Assembly (NCBI GenBank): GCA_017165825.1
Contig: CM029370.1
Coordinates: 13,422,920-13,486,919 of the forward strand
Direction: 5' to 3'
DNA from: Hepsetus odoe
Taxonomy: Eukaryota; Chordata; Actinopteri; Characiformes; Hepsetidae
DNA length: 64,000 bases
The translations under genes and the position numbers were made by a program. Shown one piece after another: positions 11,388 to 24,064 of the stretch (within the stretch, counting starts at the first letter, position 1; the number at the start of each line of letters is the position of its first letter). The notes below the pieces were generated by a model that saw nothing but the letters and a program-made list of their open reading frames with translations, ran no database searches and was not told the origin of the DNA.

Positions 11388-11435
11388 ATCTTCCCAAAAC
11401 TCAAATAAAGAAGATGAAGAGGAAGAAAAAGAGTC
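11388..11435 (-). CDS. cdc42bpa: probable alternative exon: DSFSSSSSSLFEFWED
   Basis: This 48-nt phase 0-0 exon encodes 16 residues rich in Ser. Mammalian MRCK-alpha has an alternatively spliced stretch DSFSSSSSSLIDFLDD at the same place (recalled from memory). The acceptor is gtccaccag and the donor gtaagt, a strong site. Being a multiple of three in phase 0, it can be skipped without a frameshift. Inclusion in transcripts is inferred. Confidence 0.82.
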
Positions 11436-11644
11436 CTGGTGGACAACAAAAAATTGGAAAAAAGAAAACACAATGAGCAAAGTACAGATTAAATCAAAAA
11501 CACAAGAACAGCTTAGAAAACAATATTGAAAAAAGGGCTTTCATTCAACATGTATTTCAGCTGGTCGTATATTAACAAAGAACGACAGAAAAGTTTTGCC
11601 ACCATACTTTTCTGCCGATGTTGAAAATATGAAGTAAAACTCAC

Positions 11645-11721
11645 ATCAAATTGGTCCAGAGCAGAAGTGGGAGCATTGAGGAAGGCCAAGAAAGAGTTCT
11701 GAGAATCCTGATGCTTGACCC
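11645..11721 (-). CDS. cdc42bpa: exon: linker, HQDSQNSFLAFLNAP
   Basis: The 77-nt exon encodes GVKHQDSQNSFLAFLNAPTS then ALDQFD. It matches the MRCK-alpha segment HQDSQHSFLAFLNTPTDALD. It ends in phase 0 and so sets the frame for the skippable exons that follow. The acceptor is ttttttag and the donor gtgagt. Confidence 0.95.
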
Positions 11722-12127
11722 CTAAAAAAAAATAAATGCTGCTTTAAATCTTTTGTAAAATAAAGCAAACTCTTTCCATATTCTGTGGTGGTTTAATCTT
11801 TAATGCTGAGGTGAATCAGACCTTGAGGATGAATGTGTTAAAGAAACATTTTAGCATTATTAGACATACTCTCTATTTGCCTCCTTTGTAGCAAATGGTC
11901 TATAACTATGGACACTAATAAAAAATAAATTAAAAAATCAGAAAATTTTACATACACATACACTGACAAACACCTACAACCTCATGCACATACATATCAT
12001 TAAATTCAGGTTTTGAAACCACACAAATTGCATCAGGTGTATAAAAGCACCTAGCCATATAGTTAATTTTATAAACATTTGTAAATTAATAGTTCTTTGA
12101 GCTCAGTGAACTGTCACTGGATGCTGG

Positions 12128-12322
12128 TGGGTGTTGGTGTTCTAGTGGTAGGATACTCGCCTACAGATCAAGAGGATGCAGGTTCGAGTCCCACCTTCAG
12201 CACTACCACCACTGGGTTCAAAACCCTGAACCCCAGGGTGCTCCAGGGAGACTGTCCCTGTAATCATGAAACTGGAAGTCGCTCTGGATAAGAGTGTCTG
12301 TTAAATCCCATAAATGTAAATG
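12128..12322 (+). mobile_element. tRNA-derived SINE, second family
   Basis: A tRNA-like head with TGTTCTAGTGGTAGGATACT (A box) and GGTTCGAGTCC (B box). The tail gtcgctctggataagagtgt then ctgttaaat is shared with LINE-mobilised fish SINEs. It differs from the GGGGCAGCGGTGG family in both head and tail. Confidence 0.8.
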
Positions 12323-12329
12323 GATGCCA

Positions 12330-13255
12330 CTTTCGCATTAATTCAAAAAAGTCCAGTCTGCCAGATATCCCATGGAAGTGGATGTTTTGAGGATGAGAAA
12401 GACCATAAAAAGTAATAGTGGGGTGGCTAAATGCGGAGTGTAAAATAGCATGTAAACGTCACCATTGCTCTGTTGACTCAATAATTGCAGAATTCCAAAT
12501 TTCCCCTGGCATTAACCTCAGCACAAAAATTGCTCACTGGGAGTTTCATGGAACTGGGTTCCATTGCCAAGCAGCTGCAAGCAAGCCTCACATTACCAAG
12601 CATAATGCCAAGCATTGGATGGAGTGGTGTAATACATGCTACCATTGGCCCTGAAGCAGTGGAAACATGTTCTGTGGAGAGATACATCCTGCTTCCCGGT
12701 CTTGAAGTCTGATAGACAAGTCTGGGCTTAGCAGATGCCAGAAGAATGTTACTTACCTGTCTGCATTGTGAAAACTGTAAAGTTTGGTGGAGGAGGGATA
12801 ACGGTTGGGTTAGGTTAGGACCCTCAGTGAAGGGGAATCTTGAAGCTTCGGTAAAACAAAAGATTTTGGAAATGGTGTATTAAAACTTGGGGAATGCACA
12901 CTTCTGCTCCAGCATGACTCTGCCCCAGTGTAGAAAAGCCATTAAAACAAGGTTGGCTGAATTTGGTGTGGAAAAACTTCACTGACCCACACAGAGCCCC
13001 GACCTAAACCCTATCGAATACCTTTGGGATGAAGTAGAACAGAGATTGTGAGCCAGGCCTTCTCATCCAATATTAGTGCCTGAACTCAGAAATGCTCATC
13101 TGGAAATATGGGTAAAAATTCCCACAGACACATTATAAATTCTTGCGGAAAGTCTCAAGTATAAGCTTTCACAGATGCTAAGAGGGAACCAACTCCATAC
13201 TGATGTCCATGGATTTAGACTGCTCATAGGGAGCAATGGCAAACTATCCCAAGTT
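12330..13255 (+). pseudogene. decayed Tc1/mariner transposase
   Basis: Across several frames it reads STKIAHWEFHGTGFHC, KPHITKHNAKHWMEWCNTCY, VKFGGGGI, and then the Pro-rich DDE region around PTLNPIEYLWDEVEQ. That order is typical of Tc1 transposases. Stops and frameshifts break it repeatedly, so it is inactive. Confidence 0.8.
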
Positions 13256-14385
13256 TTACTTTATACTTTATACTTTTGTCCATTTACTGTATATTTATCA
13301 CCTGCTCATCAAATTGAGTGGTATGTCTGTTCTTTCTTCTAAAATCACTTCAGGCGGTAACTAACTGCATGCTACAGATGCACCATGATCAAAATAAGTT
13401 TTAAAATTGAAAAGAGTATTTCTCTGTGGGAATTATTAACCTTAACATCTTTTGTCATTCCCACAATGTATATACTTGTTAAACAGTAAAGTGTAAATGA
13501 AACAGGAAGTCTTAAGATAACTCACATAAGTGCATATTATATCAAATATGCAGGAGTTTAAAAAAAACATTTTTTTAAATGTACTGCACGCTCAATTTAC
13601 ACTAAACTTAGTTTCACAACTTGCTTTGCCGCAGGGTAGTTAGCACCCATCCTGTTCCCTGTCTTCTGCTAAAACCACCTTCAATAATTCAGGAATCTGA
13701 TGTTAAAGTTATGGAAGAAGGGGGACTGGTGATGTATCACATTTTTTGTTTCTATAATGTGGATGGCCGGAAGGTGAGACTCATTTCTAGGGAAGTGATG
13801 ACATCAGGATGTATTAAGGGAAGAAGGTAAGCTAGTGGATGGTCAGTGCAACTTTCTGCAGGGAAGCTGTAAACCCATATTGATGCTAGACTTAAACCAT
13901 CTACACATCTACACATTTCTGCAGACCAAGTACGCCTCTTCATAGCAATGGTATTCCCTGCCACACTGTAAAAAATGATCAGGAATGATTCCAGGAGAAA
14001 AGATTAACGGTGTTGACTATGCCTACAAATTTCCCACAACTCAATCTGGTCAAGGTTCTGTGGGATGTGCTGGACAAAATAGTCTGACCCAAAGTGGTTC
14101 TACCTGACAAATGAAATAAAATTCCATGCTTGCACACACCCACTGTGAACAGTCAGTCGTTTGATCACATATGCCTGCCCAACCAGGCAACTGAAGCAGC
14201 AACACTCGAGCAGCAAATAAAAGATCTGCTAATATTGTCAGAATTCTCAGCAAATCTTCTTGTGCAGTCTTGTGGAGTTCATAACTCCAAGTAAACCAAG
14301 GCTTTTTATTGGGAACCTAAACAAAATGATGTAACTGGTATTAATGTTATGGTCTTATTGGTTTAATATTATATGTAATACTGAC

Positions 14386-14477
14386 CCCTCCTATGACGCA
14401 GATCCTCCAATTCTTTCCTCAGTCTTTCAGTCTCAGCCAGCAATTCCTGGTTCTTGCTCTCAGACTCTTGCAGTTTA
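14386..14477 (-). CDS. cdc42bpa: exon: end of coiled coil
   Basis: The 92-nt exon encodes KLQESESKNQELLAETERLR then KELEDLRHRR. It finishes the coiled coil, matching KLKDSEKKNLELLSEIEQL in mammals. The acceptor is ctctgccag and the donor gtcagt. Confidence 0.94.
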
Positions 14478-14874
14478 CTGGCAGAGACACAGAGAATAAA
14501 TAGAAGAGTCAATGGACTCCCAAAGATCAAAATCTGGATCTCTAGTACAAATCCACGAAGGCCATAGCACTGTCCTGATGTGTTCCTTATCCCAAAACCC
14601 TTTTTCAACTTTAGGGTCTATGTTTATCTGAATTCCAGGAGGGTCACGACATTAAAATGAACAAAGAAAAGTATTTAAAATTACCTACACACAATACTGG
14701 CCTTATTGAAAGGACTAAACCATGAGAGACTGTCAGGTGTTTGTTGACAAACAGGTAGGCAGGTGAGGCCTGTTAGAATAATGGTTTAAACTTTAAGTAG
14801 CTCTTGATATCTACTCCGAGTTGGATCTATGGATTTCACCTGTGAAAAGTACACTTATTTTTAAAAACATCAAC

Positions 14875-15475
14875 ATTTGAAATCAACATGAAGACCAGAG
14901 CCCTGTCTATGAACAGGAAAGCATGTTATTTTAAAGCTGATAAAAAGGCAGAATCCATTAGAAGCTTCTCACAAACACTGGGAATAGCCAGGACAACTTT
15001 TATCCTAAAATAGAAAACCAATGAAGTACTGACCTAAAGTTATTAAATTGGTCCGTCAAGGATAATAACATTAGCTGGTGACAAACAATATGTGGGGGGT
15101 AAACCCCCCCCCAAAAAAAACAAAAAACAAAAAAAAAAAAACAATATTCTGTGACAAAGAACAATCTCTACGGGGCAAGGCTAGAGGCATCACAATCCAC
15201 CGGGTGAAGAAAACTACAAGATCAGAAATATAGAGGCCTTACCCCTAGATGCAAAACACCCATCAGCAGTAAAAATCTGAGAGAACGTCTACAGAGAAGT
15301 TAATTATGCAAAGACAATGATTTATAACACACTGCATAAGACTGCATCAGGGAAAACGTGGAATCAAAAAGCCAAATTAACAGAATAGAACCAAATGCAT
15401 TTCTTCTACTAAAGAAGAGACTGAAGAGAATAACCCCAAAGTGTTTAATGCATAGCAAAACCAAATCAACTGGCT
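14875..15475 (+). mobile_element. decayed Tc1-like element
   Basis: Stretches such as atcaacatgaagaccagagc and tatagaggccttacccctag follow the order of a common fish Tc1-like transposon (helix-turn-helix region onward). It is heavily eroded and lies in the intron between coiled-coil exons. Confidence 0.6.
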
Positions 15476-15640
15476 CTAGTGTTAGAAAATATTCATATGG
15501 GACTCTACTGCTTGGCCCTCACTTTGTATAACAACCAGAAAACAAAGCGCTAACCAGTGTCAGGATGAACATAGCAGTAATATACACGTATAACCATCTG
15601 AGTTTGTGTAGGACACAGATTAAGAGAGTTGTAATCCTAC

Positions 15641-15789
15641 CACTCAGTAGAGATATTGGAGGCTTTAACTTTGTTGAGCTCATCCTGGATTGCCTGTTTG
15701 GCTCGTATCTCAGCATCCAGGGCAGACTGGAGCTCCAAACGGGCAGACATGTCCAGCTTCGCAAAGCGGCGCATCTTCCATGGCATGTC
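15641..15789 (-). CDS. cdc42bpa: exon: coiled coil, RRFAKLDMSARLELQSALDA
   Basis: The 149-nt exon encodes DMPWKMRRFAKLDMSARLEL, QSALDAEIRAKQAIQDELNK and VKASNISTE. It ends two bases into Cys. The acceptor is tgctatcag and the donor gtagga. Confidence 0.96.
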
Positions 15790-16234
15790 CTGATAGCAGG
15801 TCATTTGGGAGCAGAAATCATCATCATTAAGTGTCAGAACTCGGTTCTGCCATAGCTAATTTAACTTTTTTTTTTTTTTTTTTAATCTGTCAACTAAATA
15901 CATTAAAGTAGCTCTCAGCTTGGGTATTTATTCATTTGTTTACTTCAATCAGGTGAATTAAGGTCTTCAAAACGTTTTCACAACCAATTTTGTTTGGCAA
16001 TTTCAAATTTAAATATCAAACCATTATATTTCACTAAAGACATTTACTGGTTTCCATTTACAAAGCAGAATAAGCAGGAAGAAAAAGTATTTCCAGTGGA
16101 GAAATTCTGAGATTTGTAGAGATAAATCTAGTGGTATCAAAACTCTGCGAACAGTTTTTCACTCCCAATATAATTACTGACGTGATACAAAAAAAAGAGA
16201 CACAATTTTATTTTATCTTATCTAATACACTCAC

Positions 16235-16340
16235 TGTCCCTCTGGCTCCAAGGCTGGTGTTCCTCAGTCCCTCCAACTCCTCTGTCATCTTTGTGGCAAG
16301 TGCTTGAAGGTAGCCACGGGCGTCCTTTTCATCACTTACC
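16235..16340 (-). CDS. cdc42bpa: exon: coiled coil, VSDEKDARGYLQALATKMTE
   Basis: The 106-nt exon completes the Trp and encodes VSDEKDARGYLQALATKMTE then ELEGLRNTSLGARGT. It is strongly conserved. The acceptor is tttgtttag and the donor gtgagt. Confidence 0.96.
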
Positions 16341-16556
16341 CTAAACAAACACATAAAAACACTTATTCAATAATCCTTACTTCCTTTAGAACAGCTGGAC
16401 ATTGCTGTGAGCAAGGATTTTTTAAAACTTCCTAAAACTACCTACATTGTTTAACTGAGATTAATTCATATATATGTATCTGCAAGAAGCTAGCCCAGAT
16501 TCTAAAAGGCCGGACTGTGTAATGAAGAATGGCTGCAGGTAGGGGGCTCAACTCAC

Positions 16557-16681
16557 CACTGAATGATCTCTGTGATCTGGGCCTCCCAGTGAGCCACACT
16601 CTCCTTTTTATCAATCAACTCCTTCATCTCCTCCTCCAGCTGCCTGTGGCCACTTTCCAACTTCTCATATACAGAGTTTAC
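16557..16681 (-). CDS. cdc42bpa: exon: coiled coil, KKESVAHWEAQITEIIQW
   Basis: The 125-nt exon encodes VNSVYEKLESGHRQLEEEMK then ELIDKKESVAHWEAQITEII and Q, with Trp split at the donor (TG|gtgagt). The second half is one of the most conserved MRCK segments. The acceptor is catccag. Confidence 0.96.
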
Positions 16682-17389
16682 CTGGATGAGAAAGAGATAA
16701 AGCTGGAATAAGGGAAGGTAATAGGATAAGACATTACAGCAGAATGGCAACATGAAGGAGGGATAAAAGACCAATAAGACCAAAAAGCAAACAGGATGGT
16801 AAAAAGGAGGGTGAGAGTTGACACACAGTAAAGACAGAAGAGAAAGGAAGTGTCGGATAGCACACTGAGAAAGATACAAGGACAGAGTGACAAAGCACAT
16901 GTGGATAAAAACACCAAAGCAGCAACAAGCAGAAAGGTACATCTCTAAAAGAGACATGGTGTTAAAAGTGTTTAAAAATCATCTCATATATGCCATTTTG
17001 ATTAGGGGTCAGAGGAAAACTAGCCGGGAATGAACAGCATTAAAGTTCCCAGTACATCTCAAAATGTAGAACCTCATTACAACCTGGTACATCTTCTCTC
17101 TCTTTCAAGCAAATAAATATTTTCATCACCAGAATTTAAGACATGAGAAATAAGGTTTTGGTCACTTTTGATCTCTCTACAGCAAATCATGACTGTTAAT
17201 TGCAGCATTTCAGTCACTAAAAACAGCAAAGTCAATCAGCAAAAAAGCTTACAGAACTAGACACAGCTGTGTGTCTTTTTTTTTTTTTTTCGGCGGGTCA
17301 ATGCTACTACCACTTGGGAGAGGAAGAGCAGTAAATCGCTCATCATCAAAGTAAAGACATGTTATAAATAGCAAAACTCAGCTAGTTAT

Positions 17390-17560
17390 CCTCATGGTTT
17401 TTGGATGTGGCGAGGGAGGACATGCAGGTGGTTGGGGTGAAGGAGGAAGATGCAGAAGACCAGAAGCAATGATCAAATGAAGAAATGGAAAAGGATGATC
17501 CGCTGTGGCGACCCCTAAATGGGAGCTGCCGGAAAAAAGAAGCAGCTAGCTATCCTTCTG
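17390..17560 (+). mobile_element. LINE-like 3' tail fragment
   Basis: The sequence gatgatccgctgtggcgacc followed by a ggagctgccggaaaaaagaa-type end is a common 3' terminus of fish retroelements. Only the tail is present. Confidence 0.5.
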
Positions 17561-18359
17561 TTTCCAAACAATGGATGTTAAGTTTTAAAATTGAAATTGA
17601 ATAGACTATGGCTAGCTACATTTTACTGTACCTGTGACTGTGTCTCAAACTCCGTAGTCCCTCAATTAATAGTGTGCAAAATACTACGCAACCACTGGTC
17701 ATAAACTTAGTAATTTAGTATAGCTGTATGGTTTAGGACGTAGCCCATCTGTATCAGCATAACTCGTGAAGGTCATTGTGATGGTCCGCGAAAACGAACC
17801 AACACTGTGGTTTAAATGACTCAAAATACAATTGTAGAAATACTTGAGCTTATCAGATAAAATTACTACTACTTGTTGCCATTCTATGATTCCCTGCCCA
17901 GAGAAAGATGCACATCTATTAGAACAATTCTACCATCTCCAGCTCTGATCTTTGAAGTACAGTCAATATGCATGTGATTAGACAACAACTACATGTGTAA
18001 CTACCTGCCTAAACAACACTTGGAAGAATGTGAGGCGGGCAAAGTAAGATAGTTTTGTTTGCCCTTGCAGTTGGGTGGTCCTTTAAATGCGTGGCCTCTT
18101 TTGAAAACTATACATAGACACTAGCTGGCATTATTCCAATCACAGCATGTTCAACAGCTTCAATTTTCTGTTAGGAGCATTACCATGTACATCAATATAG
18201 ACTGGAAAAAAAAAAAGTATAAAATGCTTCAAGCTATTTGTCCTATACGTTTAATTTCCTTACTTTTTTTAGGTAAAGGTTACTTATGTAGCGTGTGAAC
18301 AATGCTAAACACGTCGCACTTGCCCAGTGAGAGACAAAATAACAAGAAGAACCCAGTGT

Positions 18360-18960
18360 CCCTGTGTAGGATTGAAGACACTTCTTACAGAAGATATTTC
18401 CTCAGTTGGCGTTTTTGATGACTGAGTGTGTTCAAAATCTCCTTTAGCTTTTCAACTGGGCTGAAATCTGATGAATGTCACAGTCACAGCAGACGACTTA
18501 CAGAATTTCCATACTCGCCAAAGCATTTAGTGAACACTTAAGCCTTGTGGATTGGAGCACCATCATCGAAGAAACCACTCACATCAGGAAAAAGACGATC
18601 AGTCAGAATGACTTTGTATTGATTTGCTCTGACTCTCTAAGGGAGCAAGTGGACCCAAACCATGCCAGCTGTGACAGCTCCAGCCAACCATGCACCAATA
18701 GTGAGCCCTCTTCTCCTCTTAACTGACTTCGCTCTCTTCCTCTTACCAATCAAGGTCTGTGCCTGCTCAGCACTTTCCTAAAAGCCACAGAGTACTGTAG
18801 GATATTAACGGTTTTATTGTACACCTGGAGCCATCCACACACTCCATCCATTTATTAAGGCTTTCCCTTTGTCACTTGTTTGCTTAATGAACTGTTTTGC
18901 CAAGTGTGCCCGATTACACTGATCTTATTGGAGTTTTTCAGCCCAGGCTGTGTTTAAAGG
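18360..18960 (-). pseudogene. decayed DNA-transposon transposase (Tc1-like)
   Basis: On the minus strand fragments resemble the DDE region of a fish Tc1-like transposase: a ttcttcgatgatggtgctcc segment, then a region equivalent to PDLNPVEHLWE reading as FQPS.KAKGDFEHTQ. Frames are broken. Boundaries are approximate. Confidence 0.5.
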
Positions 18961-19989
18961 ATACAAGGCAGTCAATCAGAACAGAGATCTCTTAAAGCTG
19001 ACATACGGTTAAAAAGTAGTCATGTATACGAATTATGACTGTTGCTGCGATATGAATTCAGGCAGCATTATAAGTGGATCTCAAGGGAACAAAAAATAAG
19101 GCTTCAAATATGCAATGTATAAATATAGCCAATGGGAAGTCAAATTAAAGTGTGCTTTCATGATCAAAACAAGAGCCTTTGAACATTGATTTATTGATTA
19201 ATTTAGGAAAAAAAAGAAGCCACGAAAGGAAGGAGATGGCCCTGTCAACTTTGATGGCTTATTATTGATCAGCTCAGTAAATACTTCTTGTATATTGGTG
19301 TAATTCATTTAACTGAACGAAATAGAAGAGTATGGACTCAAATGGAATAGATAAGCCAGTACAATCATTCCTTGGCTGTGTTGTCAACGAGAAGGAAACA
19401 ATGAAGACAAAGACTGAATGGGGGAATCTCTCACTGAAATAGTAGGAGGAAGTGGTTAAATGGGTGGAAGTGATAAAACCTTTTCAACTCCAGAGAGAAG
19501 TTGTTGCTTAGATGGGCCTGATCATAATGACCCTGATTTACGCCAACATAAATAGTGGACACAGACAATGCATCTAATTAGGTTTTCCATGCCACATGTC
19601 AAATTTTTTTTATTTTTTATTTAGAAGATTAATTGTTTTGATAACCTTTCTCAGACATATAAAAATTATTTTACAAGAATTTACAGCTTTATGATTAGTT
19701 TTTTAATGAGTTTTCCTCCAAAGAGATTCCTCACAATTTTTTTTTGGTTGATGCATAAAACTCATTTGGAAAAAACCTGAATTTTGGTATCACATCACAT
19801 CCCTTTTGCTTGGATTTATTCATGTCCAACTAAGTAAAGATGATATCCGTTAAAGCTCTTATAGACAGCAAGTAAAAACTGTTTCACTACTGTCCCCCAT
19901 ATTCCTAAACACTTGCATCTTTTAGAATAGGTGACCTACTCTGAATGGCTTTAAACAGCGCTATGAGGAGGAAAAAAACTGTGTTTATT

Positions 19990-20228
19990 TGAAAGTGAAA
20001 GTGATTATTCTTGTCATTGCGGGATCACAGCACAGTACACAGTGAACCACAACGAAATTGGACCTCTGCATTTAACCCATGCAAACACAGTGCAGCAGGG
20101 GGAAGCTATGAAAGCTGCCCGGGGAGCAGTGACAGGGACGGTACCTTGCTCAAAGGTACCTCAGGGCAACCTACTGGTAAGGGGTTTGAACCCACAATCT
20201 TTCGATCCTATGGCCTGCCCCATTTAGC
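19990..20228 (-). mobile_element. tRNA-derived SINE (GGGGCAGCGGTGG family)
   Basis: It has the body and tail of the family: cagggcaacctactggtaag, a B-box complement ggtttgaacccac, and the tail with gaaagtgaaagtgat. The 5' head is eroded. Confidence 0.75.
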
Positions 20229-20986
20229 CAAGAAGACAGTTTTCTCATAATTACTGCATGCGTCATTTCACAATTTCTTTTATTAGCTAAACTTACCTTG
20301 CTTTGCAGCTGACCTCACAAACTGTTGTTTACTTTCCACTTGATGTTTACGAATTTGAAACATTTTCATAAATAACCAGTGAAACAATTCATGCAAACAT
20401 CAGCCAATTCCTTTAGCACTTCAGAATGGGCTTAAACCATGACGGCTTTCCTCAGAGGAGAATACTGTCCTTAATATACCTAATCTGTCCTTGTATTATG
20501 GGGCTTCCAGGTATTTCTATGAAAAACATTTTTAGTAGGCTTCCCTCACAAAACCAACAGTGTTTTATGCTCAGCATGTGCAAATCTCTAGCAGAGTTAT
20601 TTGACTTGGACCGAGGAAAAAAAAAATAGGGAGGTGGAAGCTCCCAAGGCAAACAAGGGTGATCCAACAGGCAGTATGATTAGTATGTGTATGTGGAGTT
20701 AAGATAACTTTCAAAGAATGTTAAAGAATGTGAGGCTTGTAGAGATATTACCAGAGACAGGGAAACTGTATGTTACACATTGAAAATTTTGTGACTTGTT
20801 TTGCTTTGTCGCCTTACTGTTACTCCTTTTTTATGCAAATTCAAAAAGTTTGGGTTTTTTCCCCCCAGTCACAGGGGTTTCTCTCTCTCATCCCTCCTAA
20901 TTAACAGACAGGTTACACCTTTTAACCTTTTAATCTACGTAGGTTAGTCACTGTGCTATGTATACGTCTAGATGCATGTAGCTCAC

Positions 20987-21092
20987 CTTTTCCAGCTCAC
21001 TGGTGAGTTTCTTGTTGTCCTCCATCAATAGCACCCTTTCCCGCTCATGCTTCAGCTTGTATTCAGTCTCAAACTCCTCACGCTCACTTTGA
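20987..21092 (-). CDS. cdc42bpa: exon: coiled coil
   Basis: The 106-nt exon completes a Ser, then encodes QSEREEFETEYKLKHERERV and LLMEDNKKLTSELEK. QSEREEFE is alpha-specific by comparison with remembered paralogues. The acceptor is gtgcttaag and the donor gtgagc. Confidence 0.95.
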
Positions 21093-22447
21093 CTTAAGCA
21101 CACATACAAAAGCACAGTCTATTATAACTTCCATCAGTATCATCATCATCATCATCATCCCAATCAACATTCTAAAAAAAGACCTGAATGTTTTATCCAT
21201 GTTGTCCTGGGAGTAGAGGAATACTAATAATTAGTTTCCATTTACTATTAATTAACTGAAGTACAAGATCATCAACAGAAACTGCAGCTAAAACAGAGGC
21301 ATCATATGGATCTAGAACTGGAGCACAAATCGGTTATATATTTAAAGCAGTTTAACTCTGGACCCTTAAATATCATTGACCTTTAGTACAGTTTGATGAT
21401 TTTAGCACTGAAGTCCCCTTTCTCCACAAGTTCAGACCCAAAATGTTATTTTCTGATTTCTGATTTTTTTTTTTGTTCTGCAATGGACGTAACCATTAGG
21501 CTTATATATAGAAGTAATAGAAGCTTATGTACACCAATTAGGACCTTTTAAACTGCCTGCCAACATAAAACCACATTTCAAACTGTTTTGACTGGATAAG
21601 TAATTGCCAAAAGTGTGAAAAACCAAGTAAGCAAGTCTAATGGTTTGACCTAGTCTGATAAATGCAGATCGGGCAGCATGTATAACACTTTTTATTTAAT
21701 AAATTTTATACTCTGCAAGTGACTTTAGCCTTGTATTTCCAATTTAAGACCAATGAAGTAAACACTAAACCTGGGTGACTGACTACATTTCAAGTAAGAG
21801 GACAAGTTTGTAAAAGAAATTTCCTTTTAGCAAATATCATTGTCAAAAATTAAGCTACAAGGCTAAAAAAATCCTATAGCAGTGGCTTTTCAGAAGACAA
21901 TATGCCCTTAATGATCTTCTTTGTTTCCCTTGAATGTATGATTCTATAAATTTCACACAATTTGCAGGAAGATGCTTTTTCAGTGATGACTGGAGCTGAA
22001 GATAATTCCAAAATGACTGACAAAAGTGTGAACTAGAATGAAATGAATATCCAAAATGCAGGGACTAAATTTAGAAATCTAGAAAATCTTAAGTCTAGAA
22101 ATGTACTACAGATTATTAAGTATATATAAATCATGCAGATAAAGACGATTACAGATTATTATTCAAACATTTTAGCCTTTTCACTTAGTTATATATTACT
22201 TAGAACAGCTAATACTTCTTAAAACTCTCATATGAAGGAATAAAGCCATGTTAACATTTTGGTAAAGCATTGTTTACTCTTCAGTTTGCACTTGATAAGT
22301 TAAAAATCATAAAATCATCATCATCATAAACTCAGCACATTGCCACATATTTGTCATTAGATCATCATTAGATCAGTAATAAGAGAAAATAGTTCTCAAA
22401 CCACAATAACAGACAATAAATATATCAATCAAACAAACAGACTCTAC

Positions 22448-22698
22448 CTTTCTCTGCGGGTCTTCTCTAGCTTATCTTTGAGCATGAGAATTTCCTTCTG
22501 TAGAGCAAGTTGCTGGGCCTCAGCGTCATGGAGCTCCTTCCTGAGGCTCTTTATTTCAGTGCTGTGGAGGGTCTCCCTGCGGCACAGCTCCTCCTCATGC
22601 TCCACACCCTTCTTCTCCAGATCTGCCCGAAGCCGTGCTGCATCCTGCTGCTGATCCGCACCCACCGCAGCGTATAGGGGTCCGGCCTGCTTCACTTG
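22448..22698 (-). CDS. cdc42bpa: exon: coiled coil
   Basis: The 251-nt exon starts QVKQAGPLYAAVGADQQQDA and contains KSLRKELHDAEAQQLALQKE then ILMLKDKLEKTRRE. The last 35 residues are close to identical with mammalian MRCK. It ends two bases into Ser (AG|T). The acceptor is tcttttag and the donor gtagag. Confidence 0.95.
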
Positions 22699-23357
22699 CT
22701 AAAAGATTACCAACAAGTTGTGCATGTGAGAAAGGCTACAAATATTAGTTGACATAAATCAAATTAAAATCATTCAATGCCACTAAAATTCACATCAACA
22801 AAAATCAGTTCAAGCTAAATATACATGGTGTTGTACATTTGTCACTTAGCATTATCAATGCAAGAGATATAAAAATAAATAAGCATAAAAAGATGTGGAT
22901 TCAGCTTGTTTTGCATTATAAATCAAAATACTTGGATGTTTTAAAATAAACCATTAAATTAAATCAGGCAAATCCGAAACATAATCTGGATTGTTAAACA
23001 AAACAATATACCTAGCAAAGCTTTAAAAAATAACACTTTTCTATGTCTCAAGGCAGGTATAAGTTCTCCTCTCTCATACATATAAAATATCTAGCTCCTA
23101 TAGTGCCGAAGGCACAAGAAACTTGTGACAGAGTTTTATTGATGACGTCAGTAAATTAGAAAAAAAAACCTGTATAATGCACTTTAATGCTTATATGATT
23201 TAATCCATCAAACATATTGCAATCCATTACTGGAAGCGTGGGTGGGGGGGTGGAAGTGCAGCAAAACATAAGAATATAACTAATCTTCTGAAAATATTTA
23301 AATCATACATTAGACTAATAGGTGTTTATACAATCAGACTCCTAGCTTGCTCTATAC

Positions 23358-23468
23358 CTTCATGCCCTCCAGTTCCTCCTCCAGCTGTCTGCTGTACTGC
23401 TCGGTTCTCTCTCTCAGCTTCCGCTCTTTCTGAGCCTCAGCTGTCTGATCCTCAGCCTGCGCTTCCAG
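23358..23468 (-). CDS. cdc42bpa: exon: coiled coil
   Basis: The 111-nt phase 0-0 exon encodes LEAQAEDQTAEAQKERKLRE then RTEQYSRQLEEELEGMK. The acceptor is gcgttcaaag (AAG type) and the donor gtatag. Confidence 0.93.
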
Positions 23469-24064
23469 CTTTGAACGCAAGCAAAACAAAATCCATGTTA
23501 TTCACTTTTCAAAAAGCAAACTTCAAAAAGTCTCAACTGTAAATAGACAAATTCTCTTATTAGCTAGACGTCTAAATGTCTAAAATCGTTCATTTAATTT
23601 TACTTTCTGACCTCAAATATTATAGACTTGCCGTCTGGTGACGTATGAGCAAATAGTCAGCCAGTTCACTTTACTTGCTGTACTTTGTGGTAATCTCTAA
23701 AAAGATTAAAACATAAAAACACGCTGCCAGTCTAGCATCTTAACTTGATTAATTTCCACTTTTGACAGAGTAATCCATTTCTTGCTACCCTCATGCAGCA
23801 GCTTTTTAACAAAGAAAGAAAAAGTAAATGAACAATTCTACAGAAAACAGCAAGGATAACATCCTATAAGAGCATCGGGTGAGGGGGCAATGAAACTTGG
23901 TACTCTGTGAAAGAAAGCCGTGAGAATTGGCAAGTATGACACACATGCTGCAAGGAGAAAATATACGGAGCCAGACCAATCAAATGAGCTTGTGGATTTC
24001 AATAAGGTTAAAAGAGGATAAGCTCTTTAGCCCATTAGCCTCAAACCACAGGGGACTGTCTTAC

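Larger units (their letters stand above)
11722..14385 (-). other. cdc42bpa: intron with SINE and Tc1 pseudogene
   Basis: It holds a SINE (12128-12322) followed directly by a decayed Tc1-type transposase (12330-13255). From 13.3 to 14.3 kb I see unassigned sequence with no splice-flanked conserved open frame. Confidence 0.7.
16682..20986 (-). other. cdc42bpa: 4.3-kb intron
   Basis: It contains a LINE-like tail (17390-17560), a decayed transposase (18360-18960) and a SINE (19990-20228). I found no additional coding exon. The MRCK frame passes directly from the exon at 20987 to the one at 16681. Confidence 0.75.
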
